Positions 9,486-20,320 are shown, numbered from the stretch's first letter. The stretch is 64,000 nucleotides of DNA from Gloeocapsopsis sp. IPPAS B-1203 (GCF_002749975.1 NZ_PEIG01000003.1:372001-436000), one strand, 5' to 3'. Program-made: numbers and translations. The notes: generated by a model from the sequence alone, not told the origin.

Positions 9486-10268
9486 ATGACTGATTCTGCC
9501 TTGCCAGAAATAGAAAACGCAGCAGTCCCTCCCTCAAATACGGTGAATGTTAACTTACAAGTTCGCCTCAAGGGTGAGGGAGAAAAGTTGTTATTGATTT
9601 TGCCGACAGAAACCGATGCGACGGCAACAAATTGGTCTGATCTTTGGCAACAATTAAAGCAGCGGCTAAATGGCGGCGATCGCTTTTGGCAACCCAGCAC
9701 AAATGTCCATCTCATAGCGACAGATCGGTTATTAGACGCTCAACAACTTCAAGCAATTGCCGATGCTTTATCAGAAGTTCAACTGCAGTTAACCCGCGTG
9801 TTTACTAGTCGCCGTCAAACAGCTGTTGCCGCAGCAACCGCAGGCTATAGTGTCGAACAAACATCTGTTACTAAAATTAATCAAACATTAAACGCCACCC
9901 CTGTACCCCTGGCAGAACCACTGTATCTCCAAATGACTGTGAGATCTGGTATGGAAATTCGTCATGCAGGTTCCGTAATTGTGTTAGGAGACCTTAACCC
10001 AGGTGGTACTGTAGTGGCAAATGGCGATATTCTAGTTTGGGGTCGTTTGCGCGGAGTTGCCCATGCAGGTGCTGCTGGTAATTCTAAGTGTCTAATTATG
10101 GCACTGCAAATGGAACCAACGCAGCTGCGGATTGCAGAATTTGTCGCGAGGGCACCGACGAATGTTCCATCTCAGTTTTATCCAGAGGTTGCTTACGTCA
10201 TGTCTGAAGGTATTCGGATCGCTAAAGCTGCTGATTTTTCTAAATCCCAATTTTCGTTACCATCATGA
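9486..10268 (+). CDS. minC: Septum site-determining protein MinC
   Basis: 260 residues. A variable N-terminal FtsZ-inhibiting domain lies at about residues 20-125. The conserved C-terminal beta-helix domain follows, with RSGMEIRHAGSVIVLGDLNP, GGTVVANGDILVWGRLRGVA and HAGAAGN, which binds MinD. It blocks FtsZ ring assembly away from midcell. The stop codon overlaps the minD start (ATGA), consistent with translational coupling in a minCDE operon. Confidence 0.95.
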   Translation: MTDSALPEIENAAVPPSNTVNVNLQVRLKGEGEKLLLILPTETDATATNWSDLWQQLKQRLNGGDRFWQPSTNVHLIATDRLLDAQQLQAIADALSEVQLQLTRVFTSRRQTAVAAATAGYSVEQTSVTKINQTLNATPVPLAEPLYLQMTVRSGMEIRHAGSVIVLGDLNPGGTVVANGDILVWGRLRGVAHAGAAGNSKCLIMALQMEPTQLRIAEFVARAPTNVPSQFYPEVAYVMSEGIRIAKAADFSKSQFSLPS

Positions 10269-11068
10269 AGCGCATTATCGTAACTACCTCTGGTAAAGGA
10301 GGGGTAGGTAAAACCACAGTCACCGCCAACCTGGGCATGGCATTAGCCCGACTAGGGCGTAAAATTGTTTTGGTGGATGCAGATTTTGGGTTAAGAAACT
10401 TAGATTTGCTTCTGGGATTAGAAAATCGGATTGTCTATACGGCAATGGAAGTCGTATCAGGTGAATGTCGTTTAGAGCAAGCCTTAGTAAGAGATAAACG
10501 CGAATCAGGGTTGGTCTTGCTTCCTGCGGCACAAAATCGCAACAAAGAGGCAATCACTGCTGAACAGATGAAACAGCTTGTAGATTCTTTGACAGAAATG
10601 TACGACTATGTTGTCATCGACTGTCCGGCTGGCATCGAAATGGGGTTTAAAAATGCGATCGCCGGTGCAAAAGAAGCATTAATCGTCACGACACCAGAAA
10701 TTGCGGCAGTACGAGATGCCGATCGCGTCATTGGTTTACTCGAAGCTCAAGGAATCAAAAATATTCATTTAATTGTCAACCGCCTGCGACCTGCAATGGT
10801 ACAGGTAAATGACATGATGTCTGTACAGGATGTTCAAGAAATTTTATCTATTCCTCTGATTGGTGTTGTTCCAGAAGATGAGCGTGTCATCGTTTCAACT
10901 AACCGAGGCGAACCTTTAGTGTTGTCTGAAACTGCCTCACTTGCAGGAACGGCATTCGATCATATTGCTCGACGATTAGAAGGGGAAAAAGTAGAGTTTC
11001 TCGATTTGGAACCTACCCAAGACAACTTCTTTGCTCGCCTGCGTAAGCTGTTGTTTTCTATCATCTAA
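10265..11068 (+). CDS. minD: Septum site-determining ATPase MinD
   Basis: 267 residues. The deviant Walker A motif KGGVGKTT is at residues about 11-18, switch I/II are VDADFGLRNLDLLLGLE and VVIDCPAGIEMGF, and the C-terminal amphipathic membrane-targeting helix is FFARLRKLLFSI. ATP-bound MinD dimers bind the inner membrane and recruit MinC. It overlaps minC by 4 bases. Confidence 0.97.
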   Translation: MKRIIVTTSGKGGVGKTTVTANLGMALARLGRKIVLVDADFGLRNLDLLLGLENRIVYTAMEVVSGECRLEQALVRDKRESGLVLLPAAQNRNKEAITAEQMKQLVDSLTEMYDYVVIDCPAGIEMGFKNAIAGAKEALIVTTPEIAAVRDADRVIGLLEAQGIKNIHLIVNRLRPAMVQVNDMMSVQDVQEILSIPLIGVVPEDERVIVSTNRGEPLVLSETASLAGTAFDHIARRLEGEKVEFLDLEPTQDNFFARLRKLLFSII

Positions 11069-11092
11069 GCTTCTACCCCTGCACCCACTGTC

Positions 11093-11374
11093 ATGATTAC
11101 CGAATTTCTCGATCGATTTTTTCCTGTACCGCGTAATGAGAATACCAGCCGCAGTGCAGTTAAGCAGCGACTGCAATTAGTACTTGCCCACGATCGCGCT
11201 GATCTGAGTCCGCAAGCACTGGAGAAAATGCAACAGGAAATTTTAGAAGTTGTCTCGCGTTATGTAGAACTCGAACCAGATGGATTAGAGTTTTGTCTAG
11301 AAAATAACCAACGATCAACAGCACTAATTGCTAACTTACCAATTCGGCGTGTGAAAGACGTTGACGTTTCATAA
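11093..11374 (+). CDS. minE: Cell division topological specificity factor MinE
   Basis: 93 residues. The N-terminal membrane-targeting and MinD-stimulating segment includes [17 protein letters not shown] (residues about 23-39), followed by a dimerisation domain with [16 protein letters not shown]. It stimulates MinD ATPase to drive Min oscillation. 24 bases downstream of minD, last gene of the operon. Confidence 0.94.
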   Translation: MITEFLDRFFPVPRNENTSRSAVKQRLQLVLAHDRADLSPQALEKMQQEILEVVSRYVELEPDGLEFCLENNQRSTALIANLPIRRVKDVDVS

Positions 11375-11375
11375 C

Positions 11376-11564
11376 CTAGCGAGTGACTAAATGAGCGATT
11401 GATTGGCGATCGCCTGATGTTGGTTTCTCACCGCTAATCTTCGTATAAATTTTTATAAAAAAGCCTTGACTGCCAAACCATAGAACATGGGCAGGTAAGA
11501 TGCATAACCCATATTTCTTGTTAAATTCGGTTAACCCACTTACCAGTAGAAAGTAGATCAACAT
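11376..11564 (-). CDS. Possible small protein, unrecognised
   Basis: An open frame of 62 residues, convergent with minE (MLIYFLLVSGLTEFNKKYGL...). It is hydrophobic at the N-terminus with FGSQGFFIKIYTKI in the middle. There is no clear ribosome site. I do not recognise the family; it could be a remnant or chance. It is the only feature I see in the 328-base gap between minE and the M28 peptidase gene. Confidence 0.2.
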   Translation of the reverse strand: MLIYFLLVSGLTEFNKKYGLCILPAHVLWFGSQGFFIKIYTKISGEKPTSGDRQSIAHLVTR

Positions 11565-11702
11565 AAAAACTATTGACCACTCTATATTTTCTTTTGCTCT
11601 GACATACTCGCGTCATATCAGTGCCATATCTAGCACTCAAAATTGAAAATAGTGATATTTATAAGTATCTTATCTTCATTTACATAGCGCACACGGTACT
11701 TC

Positions 11703-13004
11703 GTGACTTATCAAAATTTGCACTTAAATAAACTATCTAACTCCCGACCTTCCCTACAGCAAATCGCTAAGTTGCTGGTTGCAGGCGTAAGTGTTCTGAG
11801 TATTGGCTTTACAGGGTGTACTACCGTTTTAGAAGAACGAGCGGAGCGTGGCACTTTACTTAGCCAAGCTGAGAGTACAGTTGCATCTGAAAGTGCAATT
11901 GCTGATGTCCAAGCTTTAGTCGAACTAGGTCCTAGGGTAACAGGCACACCTGTCATGGAAGAAGCTAGAGCTTATCTAATTGAGCAATACACCCGTGCTG
12001 GCTACGAAACAAGAACTCAAACCTTCACATATCCAAAATTTGAGGATCTTGGCTCAAATATTACAGTCAATGGTCGCACAATTAATGGACGCGCTCTAAA
12101 TGGCTCAATTGCTGGTAAACAAAGTGCGCGGCTTGTCGCTGTTCCGAATGTTGGACAAGCATCAGATTTTGCTGCGGTTGATGTCAAAGGCGCGATCGCA
12201 CTCATTCGGCGCGGTGAAATTCCGTTTCTCCAAAAAGCTCAAAACGCAGCAAAGGCAGGAGCAGTAGGGGTCGTTATTGTTAATAATGAGCCTGGCGATT
12301 TGTACGGTACGCTTGGTGGAGAAGTGCAAATTCCGGTATTAGCACTGTCTGGAAAAGTAGGTAATTCTCTATTCGAGTCGCAGCAGCCACAAGTGTCTCT
12401 TGCAATCAATACTCGCCAACGTACTGTCACTGGGACAAATGTCATTGCTCATCTTCCTGGTGTCACACAACCGCGTGTTGTTGTTGGCGCACATTATGAC
12501 TCTGTTCCAGAGTCTCCAGGAGCAAACGATAATGCCTCTGGAACTGCTGTTGTCTTAGACGTTGCCCGCAAAATGGCTCAAACACCTTTAGCACGTCAAG
12601 CTTGGTTTGTGGCATTTGATGGCGAGGAAGATGGTTTGCACGGTTCAAGAAGTTTTGTTAGTCAAGCGCAACCTAGTTTTCTGAAAAGACTGGATGCTAT
12701 GCTGAATTTTGATATGGTCGGTGTTAATGACCAGTTGCTTGTTGGTGGAACACAATCACTCACAAAACTTACGCAAGCAACGCAATCTGATATTTCTGTC
12801 TTTGGTGGTCGAGGAGGTAGCGATCATGCTCCCTTTGCAAGAGCAGGTGTGCCAGTCCTCTTCTTTTATCGAGGTCAGGAACCAAATTACCACACTCCTA
12901 ACGATAAATCTGTCGAACCAAGGTTACTAGATGAAACGTCTCAGGTTGGACTTAATGTTCTCAAGCAGATACTTAATTCTGATACCGTTTCAGTTGCAAT
13001 GTAA
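11703..13004 (+). CDS. M28-family zinc aminopeptidase lipoprotein with PA domain
   Basis: 433 residues with a GTG start. The N-terminus has a hydrophobic stretch ending in a lipobox (SIGFTGC, Cys at about residue 39), so it is probably a lipoprotein facing the periplasm. A PA-like insert (VDVKGAIALIRRGEIPFLQK, residues about 158-225) precedes the peptidase core. The core shows the M28 zinc ligands: GAHYDSV, SPGANDNASGTA, the catalytic FDGEEDGLHGS, NFDMVGVND and YHTPNDK. It likely removes N-terminal amino acids from peptides. No obvious operon partner. Confidence 0.88.
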   Translation: MTYQNLHLNKLSNSRPSLQQIAKLLVAGVSVLSIGFTGCTTVLEERAERGTLLSQAESTVASESAIADVQALVELGPRVTGTPVMEEARAYLIEQYTRAGYETRTQTFTYPKFEDLGSNITVNGRTINGRALNGSIAGKQSARLVAVPNVGQASDFAAVDVKGAIALIRRGEIPFLQKAQNAAKAGAVGVVIVNNEPGDLYGTLGGEVQIPVLALSGKVGNSLFESQQPQVSLAINTRQRTVTGTNVIAHLPGVTQPRVVVGAHYDSVPESPGANDNASGTAVVLDVARKMAQTPLARQAWFVAFDGEEDGLHGSRSFVSQAQPSFLKRLDAMLNFDMVGVNDQLLVGGTQSLTKLTQATQSDISVFGGRGGSDHAPFARAGVPVLFFYRGQEPNYHTPNDKSVEPRLLDETSQVGLNVLKQILNSDTVSVAM

Positions 13005-13203
13005 AGTCATTTTTTATTGTTTGTAATTAGTAGAACTCTGCTGTTATGACCATGACTGATGCGGCGATCCGTACTCTCATCTTATATAAATGCGAAGTCA
13101 TAACGAGTACGATTATATTAGCAATAGTCAAATATTTCTTTGAAATGTGAGGGGCAGTTAAAACGTTTATCAATTCATTAAGTTGTACATATCCTAAAAA
13201 GCC

Positions 13204-13692
13204 ATGCTGAAATTGTTACCTATAGGCGCTGCCTTAGCTACTATCATAAGTGCTCAAGTTCCTGAAATTTTACCATTTGCAGTCAAAACTACGGAACACA
13301 GAGCAAGTACTGCGGCAATGTTTGCAACTCAGCCAACCCATGCTACAAACTTACCCCACACGATCGCCCAAACTCGTTATCGTACACCACAACAAAGCGA
13401 TGACTCTGGTCAAGTTGGCACATTAGTTGTTTTAGGAGCAATTGGCGCTACAGCAGCAGTAGCAGTTGCCAGTAGTACAAATAAATTCTCGCTTGGTAAT
13501 ACAACCAATCAAGGTAGTTTTAATCAAGCTAGCCCTAGATTGCAAAAACGATTAATGACGCTACTACACAATGACCAAGCAGCTGCTAACCGTCTCATAA
13601 ATAACATCAAACTCAATCATCCGCACCAATCGACAAACTGGGCGATTGAAAAAGCAATTTATGACCTAGAACGCGATCGCGGTGGGAGATAA
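13204..13692 (+). CDS. Hypothetical secreted or membrane-anchored protein
   Basis: 162 residues, not recognised. The N-terminus is signal-like (LLPIGAALATIISAQVPEIL). A second hydrophobic stretch GTLVVLGAIGATAAVAVASS lies at about residues 77-96. The C-terminal 55 residues are charged and predicted helical (RLQKRLMTLLHNDQAAANRL... WAIEKAIYDLERDRGGR). The ATG start is good but the ribosome site is weak. The gene is isolated between the M28 peptidase and the ATP synthase genes. Confidence 0.65.
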   Translation: MLKLLPIGAALATIISAQVPEILPFAVKTTEHRASTAAMFATQPTHATNLPHTIAQTRYRTPQQSDDSGQVGTLVVLGAIGATAAVAVASSTNKFSLGNTTNQGSFNQASPRLQKRLMTLLHNDQAAANRLINNIKLNHPHQSTNWAIEKAIYDLERDRGGR

Positions 13693-13705
13693 TAAGCAGA
13701 GGGTA

Positions 13706-13862
13706 GTTGGGTAGGCGGGTAGTTGGGGAGACTAAGAGAGTTATGAATGTTGAGTGTTGAGTTATGAGTTAAGAAAATTCTTTTAATTCAAAATTCAAAA
13801 TTCAAAACTCAAAACTCTATTACCTACACTCCTACACTCACCCCTCACCCCTCACTCCTTCT
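13706..13862. repeat. Dispersed intergenic repeat, copy 2
   Basis: Bases 13709-13794 match 827-912 base for base. The copy continues with aattcaaaactcaaaactct, attacctacactcctacact and a run of ctcacccctcaccc. It fills the gap to the end of the ATP synthase epsilon gene. Confidence 0.8.
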
Positions 13863-14276
13863 TTACAACATTCCACCAGCAGCTTGGAAACGAGCGCGTG
13901 CTCTTTTTAAGGCTTGATTAGCTTGAATTTGCTCTTGACGTGAAGCATTTTGAATTTGATTTATTTTTGCTTCTGCTTGATTGTAAGCAGTACGAGCAGA
14001 TTCTAAATCAATTTTGTCGCCACGTTCTGCGGCATTAACGAGAATAGTGACTTCATCACTTTCAACTTCAGCAAATCCACCCATTAGCGCGATCGCAACC
14101 CAATCTTCGTTAGGATTAGGGCGAACTCGCATAACGCCTGTATCCAATGCTGTTAGTAGGGGTGCGTGACCGCTGAGAATACCTAGCTGACCAGTAGTAC
14201 TTGGTAGAATCACTTCTTGTGCTGTTGCATCCCAAACGGTTTTATCCGGTGAAACAACACGAACAGTTAAAGCCAT
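13863..14276 (-). CDS. atpC: ATP synthase F1 epsilon subunit
   Basis: 137 residues from the ATG at 14276 ([20 protein letters not shown]); an upstream in-frame ATG adds ten non-family residues. N-terminal beta-sandwich with [19 protein letters not shown] and [20 protein letters not shown], then a C-terminal helical hairpin rich in Ala/Gln/Arg. A rotor subunit and regulator of F1 on the thylakoid membrane. In cyanobacterial naming this is atpE, downstream of the beta gene. Confidence 0.94.
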   Translation of the reverse strand: MALTVRVVSPDKTVWDATAQEVILPSTTGQLGILSGHAPLLTALDTGVMRVRPNPNEDWVAIALMGGFAEVESDEVTILVNAAERGDKIDLESARTAYNQAEAKINQIQNASRQEQIQANQALKRARARFQAAGGML

Positions 14277-14339
14277 ATTTCTTAAAAAAATCAGGGAAGT
14301 TATCAAGTAGCGGGAACTGAAGGTTTTTAAGCAATAAAA

Positions 14340-14462
14340 GCTGGGGAGACTAGGAGACTAGGAGTTACTCATTAAGAGTGTTGAGTTATGAGTTAAGAAA
14401 CGTCTTCAATTCAAAATTCAAAACTAATCACTCGCCCCTAATCCCTCGCTCCTCACCCCTCT
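14340..14462. repeat. Dispersed intergenic repeat, copy 3
   Basis: A divergent copy (ggagactaggagactaggag, gtgttgagttatgagttaag, tcaattcaaaattcaaaact, then cctcgctcctcacccctc) between the epsilon and beta genes. The repeat therefore interrupts an operon spacing that is usually compact. Confidence 0.7.
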
Positions 14463-14463
14463 T

Positions 14464-15933
<1,470 letters not shown>

Positions 15934-16071
15934 TCAGCTATCTGGGAGATACAGTTTTTAATAGACTGTTTTTAAGATTATCACTGAATAGGTAGCGAAC
16001 TGCACTTTCAGTGGTATTCCTGCAAAATCTATTATGGTGCATTATTGGCAGGAATTACCGCCTTTCGAGCG

Positions 16072-16106
16072 GAGTTATGAATGTGTTGAGTTTTGAGTTA
16101 ATGACG
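16072..16106. repeat. Short dispersed-repeat fragment upstream of the beta-subunit gene
   Basis: gagttatgaatgtgttgagt followed by tttgagttaatg resembles the core of the 827/13709 repeats. The rest of the 343-base divergent gap between the ATP synthase beta gene and the pentapeptide gene shows no gene; promoters for both must lie here, but I cannot assign them. Confidence 0.45.
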
Positions 16107-16255
16107 AATTATTCAATCCTCAGTAGCGATGGGATTATCTCATGATTCATTGTCAAATAGGTATTCACCTGAAACAATATAAATAAACATCGATTCCGGA
16201 AACGTCTTCGTTGGCTCTGTAGGACATAAGAAATTCCCTCCTCCACAATGTGTTT

Positions 16256-18175
16256 ATGCCCCAGAACTTCTCTGGTCAAAACCTCCGAGGATACTCTTTT
16301 AAAGGACAAGACTTAACAGGTGCTAATTTCAGCCGTGCAGATATTCGGGGAACAAACTTCACAAATGCCATTCTCAAAGATGCTAACTTTAGCCATGCTT
16401 TAGCAGGATTACAGAACTACCGGATTGCAGGTTTACTCGTTATTTCTTTAGTGTTCGCAGTTGTTCTAATTGTTAACATTAAAGCAGGGCTACAACTGCG
16501 GTTATGGCCTTTAATTGGTGCAGTGAATGGAGCTGTTGCTGTCTCTGCAGCGATCGCTACTTCGGTAATTGTTGCTGGAGAAGCCGCTGCAATTCTACAT
16601 ATCGTTGTTGCTGTTCTGGTTGGCACGTTCATAATAGTGACAAACCAAGAGCCTTGGTGGACTGTTTGGACAGCATGGACTGTGATATTTTTCAGCGCTT
16701 ACGTTAGTTGGGGGGCTTTGGGCGATGCTCAGCATTATGGCTTAGTCCGCAAAGTTGCTATTACTGTTGCTGCTATAGGTGGTACTCGTTTTTGCGGTGC
16801 TGATTTAACCGGTGCTAACTTTACTAAAGCCACATTGAAAGCTGTACAGTTTAGTCGTGCAAAATTAATTCGTACGAATTGGTTTCAAGCAAGACTTGAC
16901 TTTGCTGATGTCGCACTAACGTATCTTGAAGTATCAAAAGTACGACAGTTAGTCGTCTCTAAAGATGGCAGAAATAAAAACTACGATCGCCTCACAATAT
17001 CAGGTATCAATTTACAAGATGCTGATTTAGAAGATGCTAGCTTTATCGCTGCAGATCTCAGTGAAGCGACTTTACAAAATGCAAATCTATGCCGAGCCAA
17101 GCTGGTACGGACACAACTGTATCACGCTAACTTGACATCAGCTTGTTTAACTGGAGCTTACATTCAAGATTGGGCGATCGCTACTAATACCAAACTAGAG
17201 CAAGTTGAATGCGAATATATTTATACACACTTGCCAACAAAGGACGATCCCGACCCTTGTCGTAAACCAGATAATAAATCGGAAAACTTTCAACCTGGAG
17301 ATTTTTCTGACTTTATTGCACCAATAATTAAGACGCTCGATCTGTATCGTCAACAAAATGTCGATCCGCGTGCCGTTGCGCTTAAGACACTTGATCTTTA
17401 CCATCATCAAGGCATCGATCCTGGTGCAGCTGCAATTGCGCTGCAGCAGTTAGCCGCAAACCACCCCAATGCTGAGTTAAAAATTATCGCCTTAGAAGGA
17501 CGAGGGCAAGACAAAATTCGCTTACAAGCCAAAGTTGCAGGTCATAGCGATCGCTCGCAACTGAGTGCTGAATATTTTGCTACCTACAGCGAAATTAAAG
17601 CTTTACCCTACAAGGATATGCAAGCATTACTTGCAGGAATTGCAGAGAAAGATCAACGCATTCGCAGCTTAGAAAACATGGTTGTTACTGCGATTCAAAG
17701 CAATAAATTTTACGCAGAAACTTACTATAACTTTGGAGATACCATGTCTGACAATCAAGGAAGTATCAATATCAGTGGCGTTCAAGGTAGCGTTAGCGGT
17801 GTTGCAGCGGCGGGACAAAATCAAAATATGACAGGAGTCGCGATCGGTCAAATTAGTGGTGCTGTCACAAACACAATCAGTCAACTGCAACAAGCTGAGT
17901 CTCCAGAAGCGCTGCAACTTGCCAAATTACTTGAGCATTTAAAGGCAGCGATTGAGGATGAAGCAGACTTGAACTCAGAGGATAAAGCAGAAGCACTAGA
18001 GCAAGTAAAAGTTTTAGCAGAAGCAGGACAAACTCAAGCAGGAATGCAAAATGCGGCAAAAACCGCAATTAAGATCCTCAAAGGTACTGCCGCTAGTTTA
18101 CCAAGTGCTACTGCCTTTGTCGAAGCGTGTAATAAGCTGTTACCGTTAGTTGCCAAACTGTTGGTTTTGTGTTAA
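16256..18175 (+). CDS. Modular pentapeptide-repeat membrane protein with conserved C-terminal module
   Basis: 639 residues from the ATG at 16256 (a GTG two codons earlier is possible). Order of parts: pentapeptide block at residues about 4-52 (FKGQDLTGANFSRADIRGTN); four or five membrane segments at about 58-165; second pentapeptide block about 178-310; a helical segment containing a twice-repeated KTLDLYxxQxxDPxA; a GxGQDKIRLQAKVA beta segment; a Gly/Ser-rich NFGDTMSDNQGSINISGVQG stretch; and a final helical domain (ESPEALQLAKLLEHLKAAIE... KAAKTAIKILKG-like). I recognise this C-terminal combination as recurring on cyanobacterial pentapeptide and signalling proteins, but its function is not established. 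Confidence 0.85.
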   Translation: MPQNFSGQNLRGYSFKGQDLTGANFSRADIRGTNFTNAILKDANFSHALAGLQNYRIAGLLVISLVFAVVLIVNIKAGLQLRLWPLIGAVNGAVAVSAAIATSVIVAGEAAAILHIVVAVLVGTFIIVTNQEPWWTVWTAWTVIFFSAYVSWGALGDAQHYGLVRKVAITVAAIGGTRFCGADLTGANFTKATLKAVQFSRAKLIRTNWFQARLDFADVALTYLEVSKVRQLVVSKDGRNKNYDRLTISGINLQDADLEDASFIAADLSEATLQNANLCRAKLVRTQLYHANLTSACLTGAYIQDWAIATNTKLEQVECEYIYTHLPTKDDPDPCRKPDNKSENFQPGDFSDFIAPIIKTLDLYRQQNVDPRAVALKTLDLYHHQGIDPGAAAIALQQLAANHPNAELKIIALEGRGQDKIRLQAKVAGHSDRSQLSAEYFATYSEIKALPYKDMQALLAGIAEKDQRIRSLENMVVTAIQSNKFYAETYYNFGDTMSDNQGSINISGVQGSVSGVAAAGQNQNMTGVAIGQISGAVTNTISQLQQAESPEALQLAKLLEHLKAAIEDEADLNSEDKAEALEQVKVLAEAGQTQAGMQNAAKTAIKILKGTAASLPSATAFVEACNKLLPLVAKLLVLC

Positions 18176-18243
18176 GCTCAAATCTTCAAAAAGAAGCATA
18201 AATCACTGATGCCCTACGACTTCCTTCGGGGCTATCCAGGCAA

Positions 18244-18301
18244 AGTGTACCTTCGTACACTAAAACAAGATTTTTATGAGTAAGTCCACGGAGGTGGACT
18301 T
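18244..18301. repeat. Two tandem hairpins between pentapeptide genes
   Basis: AGTGTAC-cttc-GTACACT (18244-18261) is followed by AAGTCCAC-ggag-GTGGACTT (18282-18301). The second has the same stem as hairpins at 26171 and 40249. There is no long T run, so termination is possible but not certain. Nothing else is seen in the 304-base gap. Confidence 0.55.
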
Positions 18302-18479
18302 AGTTTATTAAGCGGCGGATTCATTCGCACTCGCATTCTACATTTTGTGCGCTCTTGTCTGTACCTATAATTAGAACATCTCTATCAACCAGTTTTGACT
18401 ACACCCCTTCTTTCTGTAGTCAGAATCAACTATGCGATCGCATCTTGACGCTTAGCACTTCTCCTCCCTCGCACGGAAG

Positions 18480-19289
18480 ATGGCATCAACTTTAAGTATC
18501 CTTGAAACTGACAAAAAGTTAACTTACAGAGCAGCCTTTATGGATATTGATGAACTTCTTAATAAGTATGCGGCAGGAGAGAGAAACTTTGGTAGTGCCA
18601 ACTTGCGCTCTGCAGATTTGACACGAGCAACGCTGAATACAGTTGACTTGAGTGAAGCAATTTTAAGCGAAGCTATTTTGACTCAAGCTGAGTTAAGTGA
18701 AGCAAATCTTAGTCGAACAATTCTCACAAAAGTAGACTTGACAGAAGCAGTTTTGGCAGGAGCAAAGCTAACTGGTGCAGTTTTAACAGAAGCAGAACTC
18801 AGTCGAGTTAATTTATACGATGCTTTTTTACTTGGTGCAAATTTAGCAGGAGCTAATCTTACTGAAGGTAATTTAGGAGGCGCTAACCTTAGTCAAGGAA
18901 ACCTCAGTGGAACTAACTTAAGTGGAGCAAACTTGGCTCAGGCAAACTTGCAAGGAACTAACTTAACTGAAGCAAACTTAAGTAGAGCAGATTTGACCGA
19001 AGCAAATCTGAGTGGGGCAGATCTCAGTGGCGCAATTTTGAGCGGAGCAATTTTAAGTGATGCTAACCTAAGTGATGCCATCCTCAGTCGAGCAGTTCTT
19101 ACCGAAGCTGTTTTACAAGGCGCGAACTTGAGTGGAGCTGTCTTGAGCGGTGTTAACCTTACTAAAGTAAACTTAGAAAAAGCAAACTTGAGTAACGCAG
19201 TATTAACTAGTGTAAACCTCACAGAGCTAGACCTGAGTCAAACAAACTTAAGTGGAGCAACCATGCCTGATGGTAGCACCCACGACTAA
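18480..19289 (+). CDS. Pentapeptide-repeat protein
   Basis: 269 residues. From about residue 35 to the end it is almost uninterrupted pentapeptides, about 45 units of the A(N/D/V/I)LSxA form (for example LTEANLSRADLTEANLSGAD), which would fold as a right-handed quadrilateral beta-helix of about 11 coils. The first 33 residues are a short non-repeat cap. No signal peptide or membrane segment, so probably cytosolic. Pentapeptide proteins include DNA-mimic gyrase protectors, but that role needs specific surface features that cannot be judged here. Function unknown. It ends 26 bases before a dehydrogenase gene. Confidence 0.85.
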   Translation: MASTLSILETDKKLTYRAAFMDIDELLNKYAAGERNFGSANLRSADLTRATLNTVDLSEAILSEAILTQAELSEANLSRTILTKVDLTEAVLAGAKLTGAVLTEAELSRVNLYDAFLLGANLAGANLTEGNLGGANLSQGNLSGTNLSGANLAQANLQGTNLTEANLSRADLTEANLSGADLSGAILSGAILSDANLSDAILSRAVLTEAVLQGANLSGAVLSGVNLTKVNLEKANLSNAVLTSVNLTELDLSQTNLSGATMPDGSTHD

Positions 19290-19315
19290 ACTTAGAGCCT
19301 ATCAAAGGAGCATCT

Positions 19316-20320
19316 GTGAAAATTACCGTCTTTGAAATTGAAGACTGGGAGCGCGAACTTTTTGATAAGTTGAGTGGCGAACATATTATTGAATACTGTG
19401 ATGAGCCGCTAACGAGTGAAAATGCCAGTCAATTTACTGATGCTAACGTCATTTGTGCATTTATCTACTCGAATCTCAGTCAAAATATTCTACAGCAGTT
19501 CAATCAATTGCAACTCATCGCTACGCGATCAACTGGGTTTGACCAAATTGACACGACTTACTGTCAGCAAGAGAATATCAAAGTTTGTAATGTGCCTAAC
19601 TACGGAGAACATACAGTTGCTGAACACGTATTTGCCTTGTTATTGGCGTTAAGCCATAGAGTTGTTGATGCTGTTGATCGCACTCGTAAAGGTGACTTTT
19701 CTTTTCAAGGATTACAAGGCTTTGATTTATTAGGTAAAACTTTGGGTGTGATTGGTACTGGTGCAATTGGACGTTGTGTGATCTCAATTGCTAAAGGTCT
19801 TCGGATGAATGTTGTTGCATACGAACAAAATCCCCGTGAAGAGTTAGCATCGCAATTGGGATTTTATTATGCTCAAATGTCAGAAGTATTAGCAAGTGCA
19901 GACATCATTACATTGCACGTTCCTGCAAATAAAAAAACGTATCATCTGCTTTCTGACGAGCAATTTTCTCAAATGAAAGATGGTGTAGTGTTGATTAACA
20001 CAACCCGTGGAAGTGTAGTGGATATCAAAGCATTGTTACAAGCTTTAGCAACCGGAAAAGTTGCTGCTGCTGGCTTAGATGTCTTACCAGAAGAATTTGT
20101 GATGCATCACGAAAGAGAATTACTAAAGTCTTTAGTGCAGAAGCAAGGTAACTTAGAAGAACTACTTGCGAATCAAATATTGCTGCGTCTATCAAATGTT
20201 ATTGTGACTCCCCATAGTGCCTTTAATACTTATGAGGCTAGAACGCGAATTTTAGATACAACGATTGATAATATTATGAGTTTCTGTCAAGGCAAACCGC
20301 AAAATGTCGTTGTTGATTAA
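19316..20320 (+). CDS. D-isomer-specific 2-hydroxyacid dehydrogenase (D-lactate dehydrogenase-like)
   Basis: 334 residues with a GTG start preceded by AAAGGAG. The Rossmann motif LGVIGTGAIGRCVISIAKGL is at about residues 143-162. Catalytic residues: Arg in NTTRGSVVDIKAL, Glu in GLDVLPEEF and His in VTPHSAFNTYEA. It reduces a 2-oxoacid with NAD(P)H in the cytosol. The substrate is not set by sequence, since D-lactate dehydrogenases and VanH look alike. It may be co-transcribed with the preceding pentapeptide gene. Confidence 0.88.
   Translation: MKITVFEIEDWERELFDKLSGEHIIEYCDEPLTSENASQFTDANVICAFIYSNLSQNILQQFNQLQLIATRSTGFDQIDTTYCQQENIKVCNVPNYGEHTVAEHVFALLLALSHRVVDAVDRTRKGDFSFQGLQGFDLLGKTLGVIGTGAIGRCVISIAKGLRMNVVAYEQNPREELASQLGFYYAQMSEVLASADIITLHVPANKKTYHLLSDEQFSQMKDGVVLINTTRGSVVDIKALLQALATGKVAAAGLDVLPEEFVMHHERELLKSLVQKQGNLEELLANQILLRLSNVIVTPHSAFNTYEARTRILDTTIDNIMSFCQGKPQNVVVD

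Noticed and set aside
18938-19222. 94-residue open frame antisense to the pentapeptide gene
   Set aside because: It is a by-product of the repeated codon pattern of the pentapeptide gene on the other strand; its leucine/lysine/alanine repeats mirror that pattern.
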